The translations under genes were made by a program, and so were the position numbers. Shown one piece after another: positions 37,901 through 53,000 of a stretch of DNA of 64,000 nt (within the stretch, counting starts at the first letter, position 1; each line of letters begins with the position of its first letter). The DNA is taken from assembly GCF_003254395.2 (NCBI RefSeq), contig NC_037648.1, positions 847,868 through 911,867 of the forward strand. Direction: 5' to 3'. This stretch comes from Apis mellifera (taxonomy: Eukaryota; Arthropoda; Insecta; Hymenoptera; Apidae). The notes under the pieces are model-generated. The model ran no database searches and was not told the DNA's origin. It worked only from the letters and a program-made list of their open reading frames with translations.

Positions 37901-40900
37901 TTGCACTTTCCTGAGAAAATAATCATTTCGAATCTTTTCTTGAAAGTTTATAGTCTTTTTAATTAATCGTCTAACAATTAAACGAAAAATATGAAAGTAC
38001 ATTAACAAAAAAGAAAGCAAGTTTCCAAAGAATTTTCTAGACTACGTCAAATCGATATACCATATCTAATATGCATTATTATTATACAATATAGCATTTG
38101 CGATGCATACTGTTTCGTGAAAGATTGAGAATTATTATTATTATTATTATTATTTTTTTTTTTTTTTTTAAGGAAGAGTGCAGTAAATTTCTTCCAAGAA
38201 TAACAAAACTACTCTCACTCTTTATTTCCGTGTAAACGGCACGCCATTATCAGCCATTTCGTTTAACGGTGAAAGTTTTCCCTTGTTTGATCGGTAATAC
38301 GAATCTCCATTACTTAAACTCATAACTTTAAATTTATTCTAACTAAAATTACGGAAATTGTAATAACAATAAGAGGAATAAAATAAATTAGTAATGAAAA
38401 TTTATGAGTGATTTGTTAATAAATATCCATTATAAATTTCGAATAAATATCATACGGTTTAAAAGAAAATTGTAACTTTGTTTTCATAATGACATTATTG
38501 GCAGTTTGATAGTTTTATTATTGTTCGTAAAATTTTATGCCAATTGTGCAACAATTTTTTTAATACTTTTCTAAGATATATCTTTAAACGATTGTAATAC
38601 GAGAATTAATGTGGAGTTGATAGACGAGATAAAATAAAATAATAAAATGGAAATTAATTTTGCAGTGGCACGATATTTTCCTTATAGAATAGTACATTGG
38701 AATTTTGAATTCTCACGTACTTTCATGCTTTTTGTATGATGTTCAACAAAGTCAAAATGTTATTAAATTAACAATTAATATTCTGAATATAAGATATATA
38801 TTCTGAATAATTAATCGATACTTCCTTGTAAATATATGTCGATTAATGGTAACGATCGATACGTGAAATAACATCGTGTCTTTTAAATAGATCTTTCCTT
38901 TTTTCTTTTACCTTATTATTGGCACGCGTGAAAACTTCTAGAAACTTTCCAGTTCGACAGCAAAAATCTTTTCACTCGATCGATAGAAAACGATGCCATT
39001 TACTTTTTCATGCATATCAATTTACAATATCAATTAGATTAGATATTTTGAATATGTATAAATATATTACTCGAAGAATTCAATTTTTTAACTAAGAACT
39101 ACTAAGTTGAATCACACTTTTTGCAATTATTATATAAATATTATTAAATGTATCTTTGACAAAATATTTTTGGAAATATTGTAATTAATGTCTATATAAT
39201 TTTCAAAGTCAACTCTATTTATTATTAATCAATTTTTATAACGACTTTCTGATTAACTTCAACTTTCTAACTTCAACTTTTCTTAGAAAGTTTCAAACTT
39301 CAAATTTTAATTAAAATTCGATAATGTTTCAATTTTTCAATGTACACGAGTATCCATCAAATTTCACGAGGATGGTTGCTCTAAATCTAGTAAAATAAGA
39401 TCTATAGAATGGCGTGAAAGTATCGATAACTTGTTCATCAATCGTCTATGATTTCCGAATTGTTGGAAAAATTTTCGCTCGTAGAGCATCATTATTGCTC
39501 CCATAATTGGCTGTTTATCGATAGAAAGCCGAGGGAGATCGCGTCATTGAAATGAAAGTGGCGTTCCATCACGTTACAGGGATTAAACTTTGTGTTTACG
39601 CTTCCTGACCATTTTCACCAACGATTCATCAAAGTGATTCATTCCTTAGCCTTTGATTTGGTATTTGGAATTTTCTGATTATTGTATTGTTGGATATTGT
39701 TGGATTGATTTTTGTTAACTCTATTCATAACTATTCGTTTGTTTATTTATCCAAAAACTTTTATTATATATTTATTATATTTCTGGTGGATCTGTAAATT
39801 ATGATTTTAATAAATAAAATTAAATAAAATGAAGTTTGTGTCTCAAAATTCGTTTCTTTCATTAAGATAAAAATCCCATATATATATCAAATATATATAA
39901 TATATAATTTGTTAGATTAAATGTTAATAAAACAAGATTTAGAATTTTGGAATAAAATTCTATTCCTAATATGTTACTTACCGCAACACGGTTTACCAAA
40001 GTCAAGTCGTACCAATTGTACCATATAGGGTTCGAGCAGGTTCACGTACCACCAGGGTCTGTGCTCTGGTCTCGTAAGGGTGCAAGTTTGAGGGGTGTAA
40101 ATCTGTCCACTGCTGCCATCCACCGCACGCTGTGGAATTCCACCCTCCGAGGTGCTCGATTGCATAGGAGCTTTGCCTCCGGCAACATTTAAAACTGTAA
40201 TTTAAAAAAACAAAAATTAGAACCCTTATATTTTTCACTCAAGTTTTTTTAAATGTCTGTCTGATAAAAAATAATCTTATCTCAATTATTTTATTCTTTA
40301 AAGATAAAAAATATGGTATATTACTTATCCAAGAGAAAAATATTAATTAATTGTTTTTGTATATTTTGACGTGAAATTTTACGAGCAATTTATTAAGGGG
40401 TTAAAATTTCATATTCAGAGCGAAACGAGTTTGAGAAATTCTTTTCGAGGTTTCCATCGAGGTGATGACGGAATAAACCGCAAGACACGCGACAGCCAGA
40501 TTAGTCTCTTCTTGCGCATCCCTTGTGCGGTTTCTTGTGCATTCCTAGATACCAAGTGCACAACACACGATGCATCGCACACGACGTGCCCCGCCCCAAT
40601 TGCGGTACTTGCCACACGTGCCCATAATGTGCAAAACGTCGTTACATTAACTCGTATACTATTATAGTTATTAGAGACTATAACTACCTTGGAACTGGTT
40701 ATACCAGGTTTCGATCCCTTAACAATTATCGTCGATTAGAACGTTTATTCATTACATTAAATATGTATTTGATAATTGTGAACGTAACTCAATTGAGATT
40801 TATAGACTTCGAAGAAGGATTTGAAAACTTAATCAGCATAAATCATGTTTTCTTGAAAATTATCTATTTGTTTAAATTTTTTAGTGACAATTCATTTTGA

Positions 40901-43900
40901 TAATTCAGCAACGATTGATTATATGACATATGATAATAGATAATTTAATATATATATATATATTGTTCTAAACTTTTTATCTGAAAAGACAATAATTCAA
41001 GATATATTTATTTGAATAAAATATAATTTTGATCGAGAAAAAAGCGTATAAAATAATTTAAATAAAAGTATCTAATGAGAAATTAAAATTAAGATTGAAG
41101 TTCTTATAAATAATAATCCGATAATTTAAAAGGAAATTTTATAAAGTAAAACAAGAATATCGAAAGTAAAATAAAAAACATAAAGAATCACCTTGCTCGC
41201 AATCTCATGCCCTGATTTACTTAAGATTATTAATTAGAACGTTCCACATATTAACGATCATTATATTAAATTACATTCATTTATATTTGATACCCTTTAC
41301 ATATTCTTCGTTATTCTTTAAGAATAATTAACATTATTCTAATAAATTTAATTGATACAAAATTGATTCACTACATCTATTATCAATCATCAAAATGGTA
41401 ATATTGTATTATTATATTACATCAACCTTGTATAAAACAGTTTGTAATATAGTTTCAATAATTAGCACAATGGCAATCATAAAGCTAACTTACCATAAAT
41501 TATTGATTCAATGATATCCTATTTCCACCGAAGTCTCATTGAAAAGACTTTGAAGACATTATGATATATCACACACCATGTAAATAATTCTAACATTCTA
41601 TTTAATAATCTGCACAATTCCAATGAGACAATCCTCCATTTTGTTCGAATTTTATCAATTTACAAAATTACACTATATCGATTCATAAAATTATATTATA
41701 CTTCGTACAAAAATGTTTGTAATCATGAATATAACTGCAATCCAATCACAAAGTTGATTCATAACATCATCGACATCCTACTTCCAATGTCCGTCATAGA
41801 AGGACGAACTTCTCTACAAGGCTCTGAGAAAATCTACGCGGCTCATTGCCATTCCCATTGAGCGAAAAGAAGAAGGTCGGGTATCGTACGGTTGAACACT
41901 CGTTTGGCACGCAGATGCTATTCGCGAAACTTTTGTGCACGTTGCACATTCGCGAAGAAGTTACCGGGCTTGCGGTAGTTTTACTGTACCGTAACGTGAG
42001 AATTTTATCGGCGCCTAACTGGCATTACCACGATCGCGGCTAACGCACCACTCGAAACAAGATCGCCATTTTTGTCATCTAGGTTAATCTCTGATCGAAG
42101 CGCCACTTATAACTAGATAAGTTCTATGGATGGAAAGAAATCGCAAAAGTTAGGTTTGAAGATTTTTTTTCTGGATGAAAATTGGCGCGTAAAGAATAGA
42201 TCGATTGTAAATTGAATTTAATATCGATATTGGTATTTGATTATATCGCGAGATAAAATTGAGGTTAAGTTGGAATATGATGGATTCTAAAAATTTTCTT
42301 TTAGAATAAAATAAATATAGATAGATATTATACAAAAGAAAAATAAATGAATGAAATATGCAGAATATAAATTGTTAAGAAAATTATGTTATTTTTGTAT
42401 TTGCAGATAGAATTAGCAATATAAAATAGAATAAGTATAATGAATACAGTTATAAATCATAATATCGAAATATAAATAGAAATCGTGATTCTTTTTTTAT
42501 AAATTAAGAACGCATAATTGGTAAAAATTATTTTACCGTGAAGCAATTGAGGTTAATCCTGATCGACCCCTATAAATCGGCGTTGCTAATTCATTCAGAT
42601 GATGGGGAGATATTATGGCTAAAGCCAATGTCACTGTGAAATCTCTTTAATAGGCAAACCTTTAATAAACGTACATGTATAGAGACATTAGATTAATGAT
42701 GCATAGTATATTAAGGAAAAAATGAAATTTTAAATATATTAATAATATGTTATTGAATCTATTAAAAAATTTTCTATAATTATAAAAATTCTAATTCGAA
42801 AAAATTGACAAAATCCTATTCGATATTCGAACAATTCGACATATTTCAAAATCGAGATCCTTCAAATTTGAAAAAAATATGTTACTTCCTGATTATGAGA
42901 ATGATGAGAATAGATAATACTATACAATAGAGAGAATACTGATTCAACATTATCTTATTTTTTCACGAGTACGATCTGTAAAGTCACGACTTTAAAAATA
43001 TATATACTTGCAGAACAATTGGAAGATATACGAATGAGACAGCAAAAGCATTGTGCGGAGGACATTAGTGAGGAGACAAGTCTGTTATAACGTTACATTG
43101 TGCACACCGTGCAAATCATATATTTTATCTTTCTAACTGTTCAATTTCTGTGAATGTTTCGAATAAAAAGCTGTGACTTATATCCTAATTATATCTACAG
43201 TTACTGGACAAGAATTAGTCGAGCAGTGTTTCATCTGCATGTAAAATTGAACAATAAATTATTCAAGATTTACAAATATTTCTATAAATGTACAGTAAAT
43301 ACTTTTATGACTCGATACGGTGGAATTATAGGATAAGATACGATCATCAAATTACGGTGATCAAAAGTCATAAAAGGAAATTTTTACTTGCTTTTATGGT
43401 AAAAAGACATCAAACATTCTCCTTGGACGCTTTACTAAATTCAGTCATTGTAAATGACACATTTTGCACGTACAAACATCAACATTTACGTTACATAAAA
43501 TCCTCATAATACTATAGATTATAAATTATATAAAATAATTATAATATAAAGATATAATTGTATATTGTATTTAAAAAGAATTTTATCGAATACAAAAGAA
43601 ATTCAAAGTTCCACAGACATTTAAGAAATATATCTGAACACAATATCTATTTATATTGATTATTATTCTATCAAGTGAAGAATCCTAAATATTCGAAGTA
43701 GGAAGTCGAAGCCAAGAAATTCAAACTTCTAAAGCATTGGAATAGACTTTTAGAAAAGGTATCCGATTCCAAAAAATCGATCTATATTCTAGAATGATTG
43801 CGAATAGACTACATTGACTATCAGAGAATTACGTGATGAAAATATCAATGTTTTCTCAAGCAAAGAATCATGAATATTCCTAAAGCAGGAAGGCGAATTC

Positions 43901-46900
43901 GAACTTTCAATTTAAGAAGGCAATTAAATACGCATTGACTATATTCAAATACAAGAAAATGACAACATTTTATTATAAAATTCAAAGTCTGAATAAGCTA
44001 TTCTTACATTCTGCATCGACTTAACATATTAGAGCGTATAGATGTGTACTATGTATATATAAACATAACCTAGTCGTACCTACCTCGAGCGAAGAAAATC
44101 GTGAATATGCGAAGAAGGAAAAGAAGCCAAGACCACGGAGCCAAAGAATTCGAATTTCGAAAGCATTCGAACAGTTCTTAAATAGCTTTTAAGAAAAAAA
44201 AATTATCCGTTTACAAAGTCGAGATACGTTCTATCCAAGCGCAGATAGACTACACAGAGAACGTGTAATTGATGCGTTCTCGACCTAAACCTACATACCG
44301 ACTCCTTTCAGTTATACTCGTTCCCACACGCGTTCTCGACACACACGTGGATACGTCATAATTTACAGTTACTTCTTACACGGATTATTACGAAAGGTTT
44401 CAATATATCTATTCAAACACATTGGATCGAGCAAAAAGAGAGACGAGTTTCACCACGTGCTGGTATAGTTATCGGCCAAGACCGGAACAAAGGAAAGCGG
44501 TTTCTCGTTATTGTAGTTTTGCGAATTTTTTTTTTTTTTTGATTGCAACGATATAATTGACAATATATGATTTTAAAGAAACGATCGGGTATTCTTTTTT
44601 AAAGTATGTATTTTTTTATGTATATATTGTTTAAAAAGTAAAATAAAAGAAGGAATTAGTTGAAAATATCCTTGATAACTAAAAAACGAAGCTTCCGAAT
44701 CTTTTTTACTCTTAATTTTTTACTTATTTGCTTCGAAGCTTCTTGATTTATTTAAGCCTTACTTTTTAAATTTTTAAATTATACAATTATAAAAATACAA
44801 GTACGTATATATATATTATTTTCAACATTTTAAACGCAAAACATGTATCTATATACACAGATGCATTATTTGAATATTTATAAGTACGACTAACGATTGG
44901 AATACAGATACAAGCGATTTACATGCTAAGAAGCGTTGAAGCGATTAAACCGTAATTGGTCGATTGTAATAGTTCAATTTTAGCACGTTATTGCCAGTTA
45001 GTGGTCACGCATATGCATGCGAAGGTGTTTTCTATTTCTATACACGGAACAATGTTAAAGGTGGAGAATGTTAATCGTAAGTATTTGCATATCATTGAAA
45101 CTCTAATTAAGATCAGAATAATCGTATATAAATATATATCCTTTCAAGAGATTTTAAATCGCTTCTTTCATTATAATTTGCTTAATTTGTAAGATATAAA
45201 ATGATCAAAATATCATTTATAATTCTACATTCGCAAAAAAAGTTAGGTTAAGAAAAAAATGATCTCGCATTTAACGGCAAAATGCTAACTGCGTTTTACA
45301 TTCGTAGAAAGTATCGAACGAGTTCATCATCGTGCCAGTCATAAATACCACCGAGTTTACGATCTCTCCGAGAAGAAAAGAATTTGCAAAAGCACAAACG
45401 GTGTTTAACTCTCATCGCGGAGCTTTGAAGACGATGATTAGAACCTTTACGGATGGAAAAATCGAAAGAAAACAAGTGAAAGTTGGCGTAAAAATTACGC
45501 GGTGCGCACTTGGCGGATGCAAAAAGAAAAAAAAAAAGAAGAAAAACGCGATTTTACTCGATAACTAGAAACGAGATCATCGATTCACTCGCTTCGTTGG
45601 AGTGCAATTTTCCAGGAACGATTGTACATACATTCCAAGACGGATTTATTAAGATGATGGAAATAAAAGGTATTCACTTTTTCTTCCTTCTTAAAAATTA
45701 TTATATAATTAATTAATCTAGCGTGCATTTTTTTTAAGGACTCTTTAAATAAGAATAAAAATCAAGAATTGAATTAAAAATCAACTAGAAAGTGGTTCCA
45801 TCTATCGAGGAAATTTTTCATCTTATCTCTACACCATTTTGGCTATTGAGCATATAGCGATTACGTATACAAAAACATTTGAAATTTTTTGATCTCTTTT
45901 TGATGAAACTTGCAAATCATTGGTCACAGCGTATCACAATATGGAACAGTAACTTTTTTCCCTCCTATTCTTTTATTTACACTCGGTAATTAAAATTACG
46001 GTAAATGAACGCGATTACGTCGATCCAGGTAGGCAGTGAACGGCGTACAAGTTTACCTTCGAAAAGTCAAGTTCACGCATAAGCGCGTAAGTGGCAATCC
46101 GCTCCTGTCGAGGCTGGCAGAAAATTACGAGAGAACGTTTACCGACACTGCGAAATCTCTGTCTGCTTGTTTATTTATGAAATCAGTCCATGTCAAATTA
46201 TAATATAAAATGGTATAATAGTAATAATCCAGAGCGAATATATATTATATATAGAAAAGAGGAAAATTGCAAAATGTGATTCGTTGCACAAATAGGAATG
46301 ATGATAACAGTTGTTTAATACTGTTATGTTGTAAAATTATGTAAAAAATTATTCTTAAGTTGACCAAATTATACATTTTTTGTGGAGTTGTATGTAAGTA
46401 GAGTAATCTAAGCAATATTTTGTACAATTTTGTATTACATTTATGATATATTTTATTCATTTGAAAACCAATCGAAACTTTCAGATTAAACGAAGTTGAA
46501 AGATCGAAAAGATCTTCATGCTCCAATTTTTATGAACATCGTTGAGTGACTAAGCTTTAAATATCGCTTCATTGGCTGTTCAGGTCTGTTGGTTGAAGTG
46601 AAACAAAGTGGTACGTGGTTTCCCTGGAGCAATCGAAATTACTTGGAAAACTTGGGAAATATCAATTAAAATATTCACAATTCGGTGAGTTTTCCAATCG
46701 ATGATGCTTCAAGATTTTTGGATCTTCAAAAGGATTGTAATTACTTTTAATTAATCTAATTTCTTTTTTGCAGGAATTTGTTCGTTTTAAACTTCCTCTA
46801 CTTTTTCATTTGGAAAGAATTCTAATACATTGCAACATTAAGGGGAAAAAGAAATTTGAAAAACATTAATTTTTTTTCTAATTTCCCTTATTTTATACGG

Positions 46901-46960
46901 AGAAGGTATACAGGTATACTTTATATGCTTCATCGATTACTCAAACTTTACTTACATATA

Positions 46961-47008
<48 letters not shown>

Positions 47009-50000
47009 TTCAGTTTATCATTGAAGGGTCGTAAATAATTCGAATATTAGTAAAAGAAAATAACAAAAAACTGAAAAATATCTTTACCGTACTTCGGAGT
47101 AAGGAAATGTCCATTAGTAAAACGATAAAATTCAATGCCATTATTTCCATCGAATAAATATAAAATTTAATATTATTTCTCAAAAATAATATTTTAATAG
47201 TAATTCTACAAAGAATATTCGTACACGGATCCTCATCGATTCCGAATCAACTCAATACAATAATATATTCAATAGATACGCCGTCTAACGATCATCCGCA
47301 TTGCCAATAATATCCTTAAATAATATCTTTTATCCAAAGTCAAAGATCACCGCACGATAGAAGTTCAGCAACGGTAAAAGGATTGATGGGATCCTGGATT
47401 CGAAGCTACTTTCCAACAGGTATACTTTATATGCTTCATCGATTACTCAAACTTTACTTACATATACCATATATATATATATATATCTTTCAGTTTATCA
47501 TTTATGCTGATCGAATGGAAATTTCTGTAACGATTATCGATTAAAGTGTACTTTGGAATTCTTTTTCATCTTGAATAAAAAAAGGTAAAAATTAACCGTT
47601 CTTTGATATTGGACACGAGATCTGTATTGGAATGTGCGTGCAATTTTTTTCAGCTACAAAAATACTTTGAATAAGGTGGAGGGCAAACGTTGCGATCGTT
47701 CCACCGTGTCGGAATCACGTAGTTCTAATTCGACGCCATGACGACCCAGTTCTTGGATATTTTATGCCGTTTCTTTTGGATTGTCGGTTACATCTCGTAT
47801 CTCGTATGAATAAATATCGTTTGAGACGTGATTAAAGTTAAAAAAAATAAGATTATAAAAGCAGGTATTCTATATTTGTCATTATAAATAATTTTTCTTA
47901 CCTCTTCATGAAATTTTCTTGAATTATTAATATTTGATATTTTTCTTTTTTTTTTTAAATTTCATTCACAGGTATTATTTTTATTGTCAGTGGACAAGAC
48001 GAATTCATTTCGTCATGGACGATAACTGTTCGTGCAATAAAGTTCCATTAGATTAAAAGCGGTTGTTCTCTTTTAAAAAAAAATCTCTCTTAAGTAACAA
48101 AGCAAGAAGAATCCTAAGCGATCATTAAGCGAGTATGATGATTGATTTTACTTTAACTCGAATGTCATCGTTTCTTTTTCCTTTTTCTACTTTATTCGTT
48201 TCCTTCCATCTGTTTTGCGATCATCGACATTAAACAATTTTGAAGTAAAATTTTAATCACCATTTATTTACTTTATTACAGGAATTACAATGAATGAACG
48301 CTGTTCGAGCGAAGGGTTGATCTCGGAAGAGATCGGAATGTTAAAGGGGGAAATAAATTCGAGGTGGGCCAGGAAGGACAGAACGTCTATGCGAGGAATG
48401 CGCGCCAGGTTGAGAAGGCCGCGGGCGTTGTTAGGAGGTAACAGGTTCAGACTTAACGGTGTAAGGCCCCCACTATCTTTGCCATTTCTTTTACTGTCTC
48501 CTCGGTCAAGGACACCCTGAATCAGGTCACTTGCCTCCCGAAATTTTGTACCGACGATTCTTACTTACACAGTTCTCCTTGCAGAATTCTTTTAGATTGA
48601 AAAAAGTAAAAAAAAAAAAAAAATTTTCTCAAGAAGCATTAAACTATTATTGTTTTCTCAAAATATTTTTAAATTTTGTTTGTTAAAAATTCATTTTCTA
48701 ATCTATTTAATTTTTTTTAAATTTCAGGATTTAATCATTATTCTTGAAAGTAATTTAATTGTTGCTTTTGGTGAATTGAATTTTTTTTTTTTTCCTTGAG
48801 AATTATTATTATGCTGCAAATGTGTTCTATGCATCGTAAATATCAATTCGATGTTTGATAAAAATACTTAAAAACAGGCGTGACCGGAAGTACGTATACA
48901 AGTTTCCTCCGAACGTGAAACTTTCTCTTAAGCCTACATCCGCAAACATGTTTGTCTCCCGATTACATACCAACACATTTTCCAACAATTCTTTTGTCAA
49001 CACAATCTATCCACCTCGTGTCTTTTACATACAATATCCCTTTCTCATTCTTCAATCTTCCAATACAACCTATTCAACCTTCGAACGTGAGAATTATAAT
49101 ACAAAAGAATATGCACAAAAATCAAAAGATAAAAAAATAAACGATATTCACTCTGCTATTTGATATTGCTTCGTTAAAAAAATACTCGATAAATTAGTAA
49201 TTAAAACTTCACTTTCTTCGAAAATTTCTTCGAAAAAATTTCATGACGAAAACTTACCGCAAAATGGCACTCCTTCCGGTGTCCAAGAGCCATCAACTTG
49301 GCACTGTCTTCGCGCAGGGCCGAGGAGTTCGAAGCCTCGTTCGCAGGAATACGTAGCCACCGTGCCCTCGAGCAGCACCGTGTCCTTTAGAAGGGCATCC
49401 TCCTCGTCTATAACGTCCTCGGCACTTGCACCCGTGAACCGGACGCTACTATGCGCTGGGGCCCCAGGATAGCCGCATCCGGCACTGTTGCAACCTATAA
49501 ACCGACAGAGACATCATCATTATCGAGTAACCGGTGCCATTTATCAAGCTTTAACGCGCTAAACATCGGCATAACAACTAATAATAATAATAATGGTGTA
49601 GTTGGATAGTTTCAATCGTGTTCGAGCCCCGATCGATAATGTAGAATTGTAAGAGAACCACGTTCTCGTTTAATTTTTACAAGTGATACTTCGATATATC
49701 GCTTCGATAATTGTAGCGGAACGTCGTTTATCCGCGATAAACAAGATTCTATTCCATGATCATCATCGTTTAATTATCGTCGTGGAAAGACATAAGAAGA
49801 CATAAGAAACTACATAATTGATTGAACAGTTTAAAATATTGGACCGTTGAACAATGGATGGCCTGGATCGTTCGAGCTAACCTTAATTCATACTACTGCT
49901 GACATATTTCAAAAATGATTTCTCTACTTTATTTCGTTAAAACGAAATATTCGACGAAGAAAGAAGTTATTATATTGTATTATACGGAAAAAACTAAGAA

Positions 50001-53000
50001 GATAAAAGAAACTTTTATACGTTGTATGAAAACACAATGAAAATCTACAAAACAAGCGACCAGTGTCTTCGATCGATCGTTGATTCTAATTGCGTAAAGC
50101 GAACGGAAAGAGGCAAAACGCGAGGGGGGAAAAAAGACTGAATCGGTGAGCTGGATGTCTATTCGTGTTCACGAAGGCGACGAGGCTGGCCATTGAAATC
50201 ATCGAGTTGAAAACTCCAACGCTCGATGAGGCAACGTCCCGGTTTACAATGACTTTAATGCAGCTCGTGCGTGATGACGTGAGTTGCATGTCCTACCTGA
50301 GGCCAACGGCAACAACATTGTGGCCACGGTGCATACCACGTACGCCGATTACCAACCGAGCAATAAAACGTTGCATTATTCGTATAATTAGTCACGAAAG
50401 ATCGAAGAATTGCATTATATTAGGGAAAATGTTTCGAGATAAAGCTGATATTTATTCTATAAATGAATATGAAACAAGAAATACATGGAAAGGTGTAAAA
50501 TACGCAATCTGAATATAAAATTTACTCGTGAAATCTGAAATTTGATTATTATTCAAACAAACATTGAATCTACTAGAAAATAAAATCTACATCGTACAAT
50601 CATACCTGAATATAGAAATTGTGACGAAAGATTCTCTTATCCAATTTTAATTATGAAATAAGGAATAGAAATTAAGAATTTTTATTATCAAAATAAATAA
50701 TCAAAAAGTAGAAGAATAATATTCACTATATGTTTCCGTTCTCAATGATAATTTAATTGATTAATGATTAATTATTTAAAAAAAAAAAATAAACTCTTTC
50801 CAAGCTTTTCTGATTTTTATTACCAACAAAATACCTCTCCTATTTCGTCCCACTCTACCCTACCAACAACCAGTACGAAACTATTTCGAGCGAGATTCTA
50901 TCACGAGGGCATCGCGAGCCGTTAAATCAATAATCTTTGGTAACTAGTTGCTCGCTAGTGGGCGTAGATAAACAGAAGAAAACGCCACGGACCCGTGACG
51001 GAAACGATAATGCAAGCAGCTCACATCCTGCGGCTTTCGCGCAATCACCTAGGAAGTCATCGACTGTGCCGATGTTCTACGTACTTGCGCGCTCGTCGAA
51101 GGAAAGAAGGAGGGGGGGGAAAACCTCGCGAAATTTCACCTCATCCGATGCGTTTGCGTAACGCGACCATTTTTCCTTCCTCTCCTCTTCCACTCACAAT
51201 TTTTCGTCGCCGTTCTGGCCATTGAATCGAGAGGATCGAAAGCGTTTGCTTTCCAACGATTCGATTTGCATTCCAAACACGAGGATTCCACGCGGAAATC
51301 GGAATCGATTTCTGCTCTTTTCAGAGATCCAGAGAGAGACGAATTAAATAAGGAATCGGATGTATTTATTAGCTTAATTTATAAGGCGCGATGGAACGGA
51401 ATGGAATATATTCAGGTGAATGGAAAGTGGAGTGAATTAGACTTTAGAATTTCACTCGCTTCTTTTTTTTTTTTTTTTGCCTTGAAATGTGTTTTACGCT
51501 CGAGAGAGATTAAATATTTGCATAGATACGTATCTTTCGATCCGGATTAACCATGTTTGTAATTACCTTTCGACCTCGAAAAATCGATATCCAGAATTTT
51601 GAAATAATTTCCAATTTTCTTTTCTCTCTTAAAAATTCCTGCCTCGAAGAATTTAAATTTAATGGAAATTCGACGGGAGAACGTTGAAAGGAATAATTCT
51701 GTTTAATTACAAAAATTTATAAAACTGCGAATCACGTGGTGGAGAGATTAGATTAGAAGGAAAGTGGTCTGAAATAGAGTACCGTCGGTATTTAGGTTTA
51801 TTGCAGGATGTCGATTATCGAAGGCGGAAAAGAAAAATGAGAGAAGATGAGATTTATATACAGATAACGGCTTCTGGCAACTCCCGACCAACAACAAGCG
51901 TTAACTGTAAAAGTGTTAACTCGACGAATTCATTTAGGAGACAATGGAGGAATGGCACGTGCGCGGTTACAATACATATATTCGAGAAGATAACGGAAGC
52001 GTTGCGAAATGAATTCCTTTCCAGGATTTAACGAAACGAGTGACGAAAAAAGAAAAAAGGAAAAAATACAAATTTTCGAAAATTTTATTCTTAATTATTA
52101 TTATCTTTTATAAATCAAATTCTCTACCTTGGAATTTAACCTTCAAAAATTGGATTAAAATTGAAGCCTGAATCTCGTTGCACACACTAAGAGGTTAAGA
52201 TTTTCATTGGAATAATTACAGTCGTCGGAAAGTTTTTCTAAACGGCACTCCTTAACAATCTTGGTAAACGGTTTCGACTGTACACAGAGAAATGACGACT
52301 TGACGTAACGGTTCGGTTGTACGCGATTTACATATTTATCAGCAACTTTTGTCTTCCTGTCCCCCACCCCCGTCCCAGGGTCCGAAGAGTTAGCGAAAAA
52401 CTTATCCGTTCCTCGACGACTTTTGCCAGACGGAACAGAAAGAAAGAAAAAAAAAAGAAAGAAAGAAGAAGAAGAGAAGAAAAGTGAAACCATAACTGGA
52501 AATCTAGAATCGGCCACTGATGCAATCGGTGTTTGCTAATACGGGCAATGTTATAGCTGTGTAAGCAATGATGTCAGCCGATATAACTTTTCTCGAAATT
52601 ATCGACCGAGCGTTGTTTCTTCCCCCTCCACTCTCATTTTACGCTTGAGATGATTAACCGAACGAAATTACGTATATGTATACGAGGAGATATCTCGAAA
52701 CTTTTTAAATATATTATTAAATATATTTTACAAGGTATACGTTTCGTAAACTGAATTTCCATCGAATTGTTGTTGCATTGATTAAAAAGTTCGACGACAC
52801 TGGTATTTCTTTTCAATTCGAGTCACGAGTCTCGAAACTTCCGTTTTTTGAATCACGCGTTCAAGCAAAAGTTCGAGTGTCGATGTAATAGCGAGGAATA
52901 AAGTTACGTTTCTTTTTTTTTTTTTTTTTTGTTCTGCCCCGATTTACGGCTTAACAATTACGATGATCGACCTACATCGAGCGGATGCAACGAAGCGTCG

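Larger units (their letters stand above)
40195..49257 (-). other. fw: 9 kb intron 2 of fw
   Basis: A large intron between sushi 1 and the F-type lectin. It holds CpG-rich patches (40540-40640, 41820-42080, 44270-44500, 45320-45620, 48290-48560), diverged local repeats (41425-41800, 43671-44275) and a recent direct duplication (46910-47022 and 47416-47502). ORFs inside lack splice support. The CpG-rich patches may be enhancers. Confidence 0.65.

Noticed and set aside
40680..40725. tRNA-like B box (GGTTTCGATCCC)
   Set aside because: The flanking bases do not form a T-arm or acceptor stem and no A box lies at the right distance.
48290..48520. 76-codon plus-strand ORF in fw intron 2
   Set aside because: Arg-rich translation of a CpG-rich patch, without splice or domain support.
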